Source of the DNA: S012-113 sp039714715
GTDB taxonomy: Bacteria > Bacteroidota > Bacteroidia > Cytophagales > Cyclobacteriaceae
DNA length: 10,999 bases
NCBI GenBank assembly: GCA_039714715.1
Contig: JBDLIU010000147.1
Span: 1 to 10,999 of the forward strand
Direction of reading: 5' to 3'
Shown: positions 1-6,591 of the stretch, one piece after another
Layout of the letters: every line of letters starts with the position of its first letter
Numbering within the stretch: the stretch's first letter is position 1
The notes under the pieces: generated by a model
The model's input: only the letters and a program-made list of their open reading frames with translations
What the model was told of the DNA's origin: nothing
Database searches by the model: none
Position numbers and translations under genes: made by a program

Positions 1-105
1 GACATATATTTTAATTTTCTATCTGAAGATGAAAAGATTGCGGGCACTACATATTGTATCCTGAGAAAAAATAGAAAAGCGAGTCTTACACGTTATAGTG
101 CTTAG
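1..105 (+). CDS. C-terminal end of an unrecognised protein (partial, open at the left edge)
   Basis: Frame 1 is open from the window edge to a TAG at 103-105 and encodes 34 residues, including FLSEDEKIAGTTYC and ending in LTRYSA. No start codon is visible because the frame enters from outside the window. I do not recognise the sequence. It is short enough to be a chance open frame, and the bases after it are AT-rich and non-coding. It could be the tail of a real gene or part of the decayed mobile-element region that follows. Confidence 0.25.
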   Translation, partial: DIYFNFLSEDEKIAGTTYCILRKNRKASLTRYSA

Positions 106-223
106 TCAGCTAAAACCAAGGACTTCATAGACATAGTCTGCTCCAAATTCCTAATTGATAAATCCATAAAAATAAGAAAAATTGGATTATTGATTTTGAA
201 TACGTATCTCCTCTGATCAAATT

Positions 224-583
224 TTGATTGCGGTCAGCACTGGAAAAAGAAGTCAACGCCTTTTGATAAATTGCGTACAGCGATTGTATATAGACAAAGT
301 CCGCAGTTTAAAACTTTCAATATACCTACACAAATCAAAACTGATTTTAGCTTACAAAACTGAACACAAAAATAAACTATATTTTTCAGATTGTACCAGT
401 CCTGCTCACGGTGAGCCGGTGGTTGCCAATATGTTCAAGTGTCTAATGGGGCTTGATGCAATGCTTGAAGATTTGCCTCAAGCTTGTGATGTTGGAACAA
501 AGATGAATAGCAAAGGATATAAAAAATCCTGGATTGGATACAAATTGCATATTGATGCAGCTGATGGACATATACCCATATAG
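224..583 (+). pseudogene. Remnant of a DDE (IS4/IS5-like) transposase
   Basis: A 119-codon open frame begins at a TTG and stops at TAG 581-583. Only roughly the last 44 residues (from about base 449) look like a known protein: LEDLPQACDVGTK, then NSKGYKKSWIGYKLHIDAADG and HIPI. This resembles the block just before and around the first part of the DDE core in IS4/IS5-type transposases, which usually continue with an (I/V)SCxLTSASxHDSQ-like stretch. Here the frame ends right after IPI, so the rest of the catalytic domain is missing. The first 75 residues match nothing I know and are probably a chance extension. No intact ends or terminal repeats are visible. It is a relic, not a functional gene. 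Confidence 0.6.
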
Positions 584-739
584 GAGGGTTAAAATAATTG
601 AATTGATGTGCCTCGTTCAGTGCGCAGAGGGTGAGCTATGCCTGAGAATTAGATTCTGAGACTATTTTCCGGTGGAAACGAAAAATAACCTGGCTCGGTT
701 GCCATGTGTGAGAATTACACGACAAATTAAAACAGAATA

Positions 740-758
740 CTCTTTGTTTCTGCAAGAG
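740..758 (-). terminator. Weak candidate terminator for the LacI-type gene
   Basis: On the minus strand, just past the stop codon of the regulator gene (TAA at 781-783), CTCTT (754-758) and AAGAG (740-744) form a 5-bp stem. It is followed by a moderately T-rich stretch (TATTCTGTTTTAATTT). The stem is short and the T-run is interrupted, so this is only a plausible end of transcription. Two other small hairpins lie further on (TTTCC/GGAAA at 666-678 and AGAAT/ATTCT at 645-657). Otherwise 584-780 shows nothing recognisable. Confidence 0.25.
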
Positions 759-780
759 GCTCATATATTTGTTCTTTTTA

Positions 781-1791
781 TTACTCCAATAATGAAGGAG
801 ACACCTGAATCAGCAAATCATTATCTATGGTCTCTCGATCCATCAGTTCGAAAAGAGTGGATACCATTTTGTCCACATTTTGTCGAACCATAATGATACC
901 TGGTTGGATCATGGCAGCGAACGGATCCCAGTCAAAACAGCCGAATGCTAAATGTTTGAGATGAACGGTCCCTTTAGTATTGAACCAGTTCATGACACCT
1001 TCCAGTGATATAGTAGAGTTAACGAGGATGCCCGCAGGTTTTTTACCATTTTTTTTAAAATAGTTGTCAAGAGTATCTTCCGCTTTTTTAGGAGAATATC
1101 CGCAAATCAAAATCTGATTATCCTTAATAATTAACCCAGCTCGTTTGTTTGCATCCTTGAATCCGCGAATTCTCTCGTTGGTGTTATTGTCAGGTCGTCC
1201 GCCGATGAATAGTAGTCTACTTTCTTTATCTCTCTTGATGTCCAGTTTTTTGATAAGTTCGATGGTGAGCGATAATGCTCCTTGATAATTGTTCGAGATG
1301 ACCGAAGGAGCTTTTGAGCCAGGAAGGTCCAAGTTGAAAGTCTGCACACCTTTTTGCCGGCAAATGTCTGCTATGTTATCTGGATCTGTTGCCCCGGTAC
1401 AAACAATGCGCTCAACTTGATAGCCCAAAAGGAGCCTGACGGCATCCTCCTCTATTTTGGGATCTCTCAATGTTGAGGATATAATGGGAAATAATCCTCT
1501 TTTACGGGCTTCTTTTTCAAATGTCTGTGAAATGGAACTAAAATAACGGTTATCATGCATAGGAACGATCATGCCGATAATTCTGGAGCGCTCCAGTCTC
1601 AGTGCACTTGCCTGAAGATTTACTGAATAGCCCAGTTCGTAGGCCAGCTTTTTGATCGAGTTTGCACGTGTTTCGCTTATTCTTCTCTTGCGCCATGAAC
1701 CATTCATGACCGAGCCGACTGTGCTTGGAGAAGTCCCTGCACGCTTTGCAACGTCATATATTGTCACTCTTTTAACGGACTCAACTGTCAA
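781..1791 (-). CDS. LacI-family transcriptional regulator of the adjacent sugar operon
   Basis: This 336-residue protein has the LacI/GalR layout. The N-terminal helix-turn-helix is at about residues 10-30 (VTIYDVAKRAGTSPSTVGSV). The hinge helix is around 57-66 (VNLQASALRL), and a periplasmic-binding-protein-like sensor domain runs from about residue 70 (IIGMIVPMHDNRYFSS). In this family the hinge leucine inserts at a central CpG of the operator, and a palindrome of that kind lies in the divergent intergenic region. A short Arg/Lys-rich insertion (SWRKRRISE, 32-40) follows the recognition helix. The start is a TTG with a TGGAG ribosome-binding sequence about 9 nt upstream. The nearby upstream ATG is out of frame. 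The gene faces away from the transport and kinase operon, the usual place for a local repressor relieved by the imported sugar or its phosphate. The effector cannot be read from the sequence. Confidence 0.9.
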   Translation of the reverse strand: MTVESVKRVTIYDVAKRAGTSPSTVGSVMNGSWRKRRISETRANSIKKLAYELGYSVNLQASALRLERSRIIGMIVPMHDNRYFSSISQTFEKEARKRGLFPIISSTLRDPKIEEDAVRLLLGYQVERIVCTGATDPDNIADICRQKGVQTFNLDLPGSKAPSVISNNYQGALSLTIELIKKLDIKRDKESRLLFIGGRPDNNTNERIRGFKDANKRAGLIIKDNQILICGYSPKKAEDTLDNYFKKNGKKPAGILVNSTISLEGVMNWFNTKGTVHLKHLAFGCFDWDPFAAMIQPGIIMVRQNVDKMVSTLFELMDRETIDNDLLIQVSPSLLE

Positions 1792-1888
1792 GAATAATAA
1801 GCTCCATATTTTTTACTTTTTTCAGCAAAGGTATCAGAAAAAAAAAAACATCACAAATAAAAAAACATAATTAATAGTTCAAAAAGGC

Positions 1889-1917
1889 TTGCATTATTAG
1901 TATTTTTAGTGTAGCAC
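1889..1917 (+). promoter_or_regulatory. Possible promoter of the uptake operon
   Basis: TTGCAT (1889-1894) is followed after 17 bases by TAGCAC (1912-1917), a weak sigma70-like pair whose -10 would overlap the predicted LacI operator. An alternative is TTCAAA (1878-1883) with TATTTT (1901-1906), also 17 bases apart and placed immediately upstream of the operator. Neither is close to consensus. In both cases the operator position would allow direct repression of the downstream operon. The choice between them is uncertain. Confidence 0.3.
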
Positions 1918-1929
1918 AATCGATAGTGC
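1914..1929. promoter_or_regulatory. Predicted LacI-family operator palindrome
   Basis: GCACAATCGATAGTGC is a 16-bp inverted repeat with 7 of 8 base pairs matching; only A1918/A1925 breaks symmetry. It is centred on a CpG, the hallmark of LacI/GalR-family operators. It lies 122 bp upstream of the regulator's TTG start and 73 bp upstream of the binding-protein ATG, in the only divergent intergenic region of the locus. The symmetry and position are seen directly. That the neighbouring LacI-type protein binds it is inference from family behaviour. Confidence 0.65.
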
Positions 1930-1991
1930 GTATTTTGGAAAAGGTTTGAACAGAACTGATAAGGCTGATCCTTTGTCAAACAGGGAAAAAA

Positions 1992-1997
1992 AGGAGG
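1992..1997 (+). promoter_or_regulatory. Strong ribosome-binding site fixing the binding-protein start
   Basis: AGGAGG sits five bases before the ATG at 2003. It rules out the in-frame upstream start at 1946, which would add 19 charged residues in front of the signal peptide and has no comparable ribosome-binding sequence. Confidence 0.85.
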
Positions 1998-2002
1998 AAA
2001 AA

Positions 2003-2989
2003 ATGAAGGTTTCTACAAAATTACAAACAATGGTTGTGGTTTTAATTACATTGGTCTGCATGGCGGCATCCGCCATTGCCGGAACAAAAATCGGTGTTGT
2101 AGTTAAAATTGGCGGTATTCCATGGTTCAATGCTATGGAAACTGGTATTAAGGAAAAGGGCAAGGAACTTGGGGTTGATGCATTCATGATTGGACCAACA
2201 AGTGCCGATCCAGCTCTCCAGGTCCGTGCAATTGAAGATTTAATCGCACGTAAGGTTGATGTGATAGGTGTTGTTCCTAACGATGCAAAAGTTCTTGAAC
2301 CTGTCCTGAAAAAGGCACGTAATGCCGGAATTAAGGTCATCACACACGAATCCAGTGTCTCGGTTAACAAGGATTATAACTTCGAACTGGTCTCTGCCAA
2401 TGATTTGGGAGTGGCACATGCAAAACTTTTTGCGCAGAAAACAGGTGGCAAGGGTGGATATGCTGTTTTTGTAGGAGGTTTGACTGTGCCTGCTCACAAT
2501 GCATGGGCTGATGCAGCAGTGGAATACTTAAATAGCGAATATCCTCAGATGAAACAGGTTGCTGACCGTTTTGGCGTTGCAGAAAGTGTCGATGACAGCC
2601 GCAACACAATGTTAGACTTGATCCGTGCAAATAAAGATCTTGCCGGTGTGCTTGCCTTCGGCAGCCAGGGTCCGATAGGTGCAGCCCGTGCAGTTGAAGA
2701 GCGTAACCTTATAGGCGAAGTTCACGTAGTGGGTCTTTTCTCTGCAGGTCAAGGTCAAAAACTAGTCCATTCTGGTGCGATCACTGGCGGTTATGTGTGG
2801 AGCCCCCTTGAAGCAGGTAAAGTATTTGTAGAATTGGGTAAAGCACTGGTTGAAGGGAAATCTGTGTCAGATGGTGATACCCTCCCGGTACTCGGTAAAA
2901 TAAAACTGATCGGCACAAATATTTTTGCCAACAAGCCTCTGGAGTTGAGCAAAAAAACCATAGATGGTCTTGCCGAGCTTGGCCTTTAA
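2003..2989 (+). CDS. Periplasmic sugar-binding protein of a ribose-type ABC transporter (LsrB/RhaS-like)
   Basis: The 328-residue product starts with a Sec signal peptide: MKVSTKLQ, a hydrophobic core at about 10-24, and likely cleavage after ASAIA at residue 26. The mature part begins GTKIGVVVKIGGIPWFNAMETG and follows the Peripla_BP_4 layout (DLIARKVDVIGVVPND, then VLAFGSQGPIGAARAVEE). It resembles the LsrB/RhaS group, often labelled autoinducer-2 binding. However, the LsrB ligand residues are mostly not conserved: the WDSD-type Asp is replaced in THESS, and the Asp-Gln pair corresponds to Ala-His in TVPAHNAW. A sugar or polyol is therefore more likely than AI-2. The cysteine at residue 19 is not in a proper lipobox, so a soluble periplasmic protein is expected. 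It is the first gene of the operon, preceded by the operator and followed by a hairpin. The ligand is probably a pentose-type compound, inferred from the kinase. Confidence 0.88.
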   Translation: MKVSTKLQTMVVVLITLVCMAASAIAGTKIGVVVKIGGIPWFNAMETGIKEKGKELGVDAFMIGPTSADPALQVRAIEDLIARKVDVIGVVPNDAKVLEPVLKKARNAGIKVITHESSVSVNKDYNFELVSANDLGVAHAKLFAQKTGGKGGYAVFVGGLTVPAHNAWADAAVEYLNSEYPQMKQVADRFGVAESVDDSRNTMLDLIRANKDLAGVLAFGSQGPIGAARAVEERNLIGEVHVVGLFSAGQGQKLVHSGAITGGYVWSPLEAGKVFVELGKALVEGKSVSDGDTLPVLGKIKLIGTNIFANKPLELSKKTIDGLAELGL

Positions 2990-3012
2990 AAGCGTTTTTC
3001 AATCTTAAGAGA

Positions 3013-3047
3013 AGGAGAACCGTTCACCCTGTGTGAGTAGTTCTCCT
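3013..3047 (+). promoter_or_regulatory. Intercistronic hairpin after the binding-protein gene
   Basis: AGGAGAAC (3013-3020) pairs with GTTCTCCT (3040-3047). After one mismatch, GTTCAC (3022-3027) pairs with GTGAGT (3033-3038) using two G-U pairs, leaving a 5-nt loop. No T-run follows, so it is not a standard terminator. Its place between the binding-protein and ATPase genes suggests mRNA stabilisation or partial attenuation, which gives more binding protein than membrane components. The structure is seen; the role is inferred. Confidence 0.55.
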
Positions 3048-3127
3048 CCATCTTTAGCCTTTGTAGTTATCCGGTTTTGAGTTAAAGAGTGTCAAGTTAA
3101 CGCAAATCGGCAAAAAGGGAAACAATT

Positions 3128-4618
3128 ATGAAAAGTCTCGCTTTTCGAGCAACATCGGTTTCAATGAACTTTGGAAACATATGCGCCTTAGACAATGTGA
3201 GTTTTGAGCTTGAAAAGGGGGAAGTTCACTGTCTTGCCGGAGAGAACGGCAGCGGCAAGAGTACCCTAATCAAAGTAATCAATGGCGTTTATGTTCCCGA
3301 ACCAGGAGCATTATTTCAATTTGGTGATAAAGCCCCTGTTTCTCGAATTAGCCCAGCAGATTCAAAATCGAGAGGCATTCATGTTATTTGGCAAGACCTT
3401 TCGCTTTTTCCTGATTTATCTGTTGGCGAGAATATTATTTTCGATGAGTTCATAGCAAACCCTTTATCCCTGACCCGCTCAGATTCTGCACTGAAACGGG
3501 CACGCTGTACCCTTGACGAGCTTGGAATAGATGTTGATCTCGATATACCGCTTGGAAGTCTCAGTATCGCGCAACGTCAGTTGGTTGCGATCAGCCGTGT
3601 GCTTCAAACAGATGCCGGCATTATCTTTATGGATGAACCCACCGCATCCCTGACACGGACAGAGACGCAAAACCTTTTTAAAATTGTACACAAGTTATCT
3701 GATAAGGGAATTTCAATTGTCTTTGTCAGTCACAGGCTTGCTGAAGCCCTTGAGGTCTCCTCCCGTGTAACTGTTCTCCGTGATGGGAAGTTTGTGGGCA
3801 CATTTCCAACAGAAGGAATGACACAAAAAAGACTCACCATGTTGATGACGGGACAGGTAATAAACGAGAAAAAGAGATCTCAAACAACATTTGGGGATAC
3901 CGTCCTTGAAGTGGACAAATTAACTGTGCAGGACCAGTTTGAAGATATCTCATTCTCATTGCGATCCGGTGAAATCCTCGGCTTAACCGGCCTTCTTGGC
4001 TCCGGCCGAAGCGAGATTTCCCATGCGATTTTTGGGATGACAAAACCCGAGAACGGACGTATATTAATTGACGGCAACGACGTGTCCCTCAAGTCCAATC
4101 GAGATGCCATAAAACATGGTGTTGCCTACGTGTCAGAAGACAGGCTTAATATTGGCCTGCATCAAACCCAGTCGATTATTAAAAATACTGGGGTCACCAC
4201 CCTTAAAGCTCTTTCAAAACCATCTTATTTTCTGGATCCTGAGCGAATCAGAAAGTTGTGCCGGTATTGGATTGACCGGTTGAAGGTCAAGGTCAATACC
4301 CCTGACCTGGCGGTGAACTCTCTTTCCGGTGGTAATCAGCAGCGAATAGTTCTTGCAAAGTGGCTGGCCACAAACCCTAAGATTCTGATCCTTGACTCCC
4401 CAACGGTTGGTGTCGATGTCAGGGCAAAAGCCGGGATCTTTCAGATCATTCGAGACCTTGCATCAAAAGGAATGGCGATCATGCTAATTTCTGATGAGGC
4501 CGGCGAAATTCACACACATTCAGACAGCATAATAGTTCTGCGTGAAGGCAGAATCTCACATAGATTATCCCCAGAAAAGATTAGCGAAAAAGAACTGGAA
4601 ATAGTGATCAATGATTAA
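3128..4618 (+). CDS. Sugar ABC transporter ATPase with two nucleotide-binding domains (RbsA/MglA type)
   Basis: This 496-residue cytoplasmic protein contains two fused ATPase domains. Domain 1 has Walker A GENGSGKST (38-46), a Q-loop (Gln89), a variant signature LSIAQRQ (145-151), Walker B IIFMDEPT with Glu170, and His202 in the H-loop. Domain 2 has a degenerate Walker A, GLLGSGRSE (288-296, no lysine), a good signature LSGGNQQ (399-405), and LILDSPTVGVDV, where serine replaces the catalytic glutamate. So only one composite ATP site, domain 1 Walker A with domain 2 signature, should be fully active. A degenerate second domain is normal for RbsA-type ATPases; the missing glutamate goes further than in E. 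coli RbsA. The ATG has AAGGGA seven bases upstream. The gene overlaps the next by 8 bases, showing translational coupling with the permeases. Confidence 0.93.
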   Translation: MKSLAFRATSVSMNFGNICALDNVSFELEKGEVHCLAGENGSGKSTLIKVINGVYVPEPGALFQFGDKAPVSRISPADSKSRGIHVIWQDLSLFPDLSVGENIIFDEFIANPLSLTRSDSALKRARCTLDELGIDVDLDIPLGSLSIAQRQLVAISRVLQTDAGIIFMDEPTASLTRTETQNLFKIVHKLSDKGISIVFVSHRLAEALEVSSRVTVLRDGKFVGTFPTEGMTQKRLTMLMTGQVINEKKRSQTTFGDTVLEVDKLTVQDQFEDISFSLRSGEILGLTGLLGSGRSEISHAIFGMTKPENGRILIDGNDVSLKSNRDAIKHGVAYVSEDRLNIGLHQTQSIIKNTGVTTLKALSKPSYFLDPERIRKLCRYWIDRLKVKVNTPDLAVNSLSGGNQQRIVLAKWLATNPKILILDSPTVGVDVRAKAGIFQIIRDLASKGMAIMLISDEAGEIHTHSDSIIVLREGRISHRLSPEKISEKELEIVIND

Positions 4619-5606
4619 ATTAGTAAAAAACGTTGAAGGCATTTTGTTTGTTATCATACTTGTCATTTGTCTGCTTCTCGGATTGATCACTGATAGCTTT
4701 TTTACAATACAAAACTTTTTTGATCTTCTGAATAATCAATCAGTGAATATTATCATGGCTGCAGGCCTTCTGGTTGTTCTCGTCTCCGGCGGGATCGATA
4801 TATCTTTTTCCGTTGCTGCTTCCGTTGTTCAATACGTCACAGTAGCGGTGATAATTCAAAACGGAGGTGGAAACTGGTTGCTTGGTACTCTGATCGCCAT
4901 GTCGGTCGGTACGCTGTTGGGCCTTTTTAATGCATTTTTGATTCATCGTCTGCGGATCATCTCGATTATCGCAACAATCGGTACGTTCAATCTTTTTTTC
5001 GGCCTTTTGATGTATCTCACACGGGGACGATCGATTTACAACATTCCGGACTGGCTGGATAAGAGGGTCGTACTGCTTGCAGTGGGAGAAGGCAGATCGG
5101 AAGCAATGCTTTACATTCCGGTGCTGATCATGGGGTTGGTAATCTTTGTCACTTGGATAATTTTGGCAAAAACAGGTTTTGGTCGACAAATCTATGGGTT
5201 CGGATCTGATCCGGAAGCGGCTAGAAGGTCTGGTGTCAGGGTGGCTGTCGTCCAGGCTTTCGCTTATGGCTGGCTGGGCTTGTGCGCAGGCATTGCGGGC
5301 CTGATGCAGGCCCATATGGTCCGTGAAGTTGTCCCTAATGCGTTCTACGGTCGTGAACTGGATGTTTTAGCGTCAGTTGTACTTGGCGGTGCTATATTGG
5401 GCGGCGGTCGTGGCAGCGTGAGCGGTGCTGTACTTGGTGTCATGCTTTTAGCCGTTGTTCAGAACGGACTCAACCTTATGGGGATAACACCATTTGCTTT
5501 CAAGGCAATAGTTGGTGTCATTATCCTGATCTCCATTACGTTTACAAATATCAGCGGACTGATGCCTTCGCTGCATCGACCAACAAGTAAGGAAAAACAC
5601 GCATGA
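4611..5606 (+). CDS. Inner-membrane permease of the sugar ABC transporter (RbsC-like), first subunit
   Basis: The 331-residue polytopic membrane protein belongs to the BPD_transp_2 family (ribose/galactose-type permeases). It has many hydrophobic segments, for example at about 11-27, 47-60, 65-82, 90-110, 168-186, 215-233 and 298-312. Family landmarks are present: VSGGIDIS (58-65, the usual LTGGIDLS element), NAFLIHRLRIISIIATIGT (107-125), the cytoplasmic coupling segment TGFGRQIYGFGSDPEAARRSGV (188-209), and VVLGGAILGGGRGSVSGAVLG (256-276). It overlaps the ATPase gene by 8 bases and the next permease by the ATGA at 5603-5606. The ribosome-binding sequence inside the ATPase gene is weak, so translation probably depends on coupling. 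It should pair with the following permease as a heterodimer. Confidence 0.92.
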   Translation: MIKLVKNVEGILFVIILVICLLLGLITDSFFTIQNFFDLLNNQSVNIIMAAGLLVVLVSGGIDISFSVAASVVQYVTVAVIIQNGGGNWLLGTLIAMSVGTLLGLFNAFLIHRLRIISIIATIGTFNLFFGLLMYLTRGRSIYNIPDWLDKRVVLLAVGEGRSEAMLYIPVLIMGLVIFVTWIILAKTGFGRQIYGFGSDPEAARRSGVRVAVVQAFAYGWLGLCAGIAGLMQAHMVREVVPNAFYGRELDVLASVVLGGAILGGGRGSVSGAVLGVMLLAVVQNGLNLMGITPFAFKAIVGVIILISITFTNISGLMPSLHRPTSKEKHA

Positions 5607-6571
5607 AAATGATCTTCAGACAATTGCGGCCTAACAGTGATAATGTCGAACTGGCTGTCATGATGGTCATTTTGCTTTTGAGTGTAGCCCTATTCGGAAC
5701 AATCGTACCGGGCTTCTTTTCAGGTCCTCTATTCAGCTCCATGGCCTTCCAACTACCTGAACTCGGACTTCTTACCCTTGCAATGTTTATTCCTATCATC
5801 TCAGGTGGCTTGAATTTGTCAGTAACTTATTCTGCAAACATTTCCGCTCTCCTGGGGGCATTTCTCATTAAAGCTTTTCTGATGAATTCAGGTTGGGTCA
5901 GCCTGCCGATTGCTCTTCTGATCAGCGTCGGAACCGGGTTGATTTTTGGGCTATTGATCGGACTTATGGTTGCCTATATCGGTGTTCATCCAATCCTTGT
6001 GACGCTTGGCGGGATGATCCTTTTAAGGGGGATAGGGGAATGGACAACACGCGGTGGTGATATTTCTGGGATGCCGGAGGTCTTCAACGTTATTGGTCAC
6101 GGATCATTTCTTGGAATTCCTATTCCGATGATCCTTTTTTTGCTGGCCGCTTGTTTTACATTTTATATTTTGGACCGAACCAAAGAAGGTTTTTCAATCT
6201 ATATGGTGGGGTCTAATCCGTCAGCTACAATGTATTCCGGGATTGATGCAAAAAAAATCCTTGTATTGGTGTATGGTTTGTCAGGTTTATTGAGCGGGTT
6301 AGCTGGTATTCTCATGCTTTCCCGCTTTAATTCAGTCCGTGTTGGACATGGGGATTCCTATCTTTTAGTCACTATTTTAGCGTGTTTTCTTGCAGGTGCT
6401 AATCCATTTGGCGGATTTGGCAGGGTTCTTCCTTTGGTTATCGCCTTGATGAGCCTGCAGGTCATCGCTTCAGGTATGAATCTTATGGGTGTAAGTCAGC
6501 ATTTGACGACTGCGGCTTGGGGAGCGTTTCTTATAATTGTGATGGCGATTCGCGCACCCCTTCAAAAATAG
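5603..6571 (+). CDS. Inner-membrane permease of the sugar ABC transporter (RbsC-like), second subunit
   Basis: The 322-residue BPD_transp_2 permease is diverged from the preceding one but has matching landmarks: ISGGLNLS (66-73), IGVHPILVTLGGMILLRG (126-143), the coupling segment GFSIYMVGSNPSATMYSGI (196-214), and LAGANPFGGFGRV (263-275). Hydrophobic segments run through most of the chain. The start ATG is inside the ATGA overlap with the upstream gene, with AAGGAA about eight bases before it. Two unlike permeases, one two-domain ATPase and one binding protein make a complete importer. The gap to the kinase is only 20 bases, so the kinase belongs to the same transcript. Confidence 0.92.
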   Translation: MKMIFRQLRPNSDNVELAVMMVILLLSVALFGTIVPGFFSGPLFSSMAFQLPELGLLTLAMFIPIISGGLNLSVTYSANISALLGAFLIKAFLMNSGWVSLPIALLISVGTGLIFGLLIGLMVAYIGVHPILVTLGGMILLRGIGEWTTRGGDISGMPEVFNVIGHGSFLGIPIPMILFLLAACFTFYILDRTKEGFSIYMVGSNPSATMYSGIDAKKILVLVYGLSGLLSGLAGILMLSRFNSVRVGHGDSYLLVTILACFLAGANPFGGFGRVLPLVIALMSLQVIASGMNLMGVSQHLTTAAWGAFLIIVMAIRAPLQK

Positions 6572-6591
6572 AATAAATAGTAGGTGTATAC

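Noticed and set aside
672..893. 73-codon plus-strand frame overlapping the end of the regulator gene
   Set aside because: It has no family resemblance, and a third of it is antisense to the well-supported regulator.
1946..2002. In-frame upstream start for the sugar-binding protein
   Set aside because: It would place 19 charged residues before a clean signal peptide. AGGAGG sits just before the ATG at 2003.
1906..2370. 154-codon minus-strand frame across the operon promoter and binding-protein gene
   Set aside because: It lies antisense to the signal peptide and conserved N-terminal domain of the binding protein, and runs across the predicted operator.
4740..5315. 191-codon open frame on the minus strand inside the first permease gene
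   Set aside because: It is an antisense shadow of a strongly supported membrane protein, with no recognisable domain and no ribosome-binding site of note.
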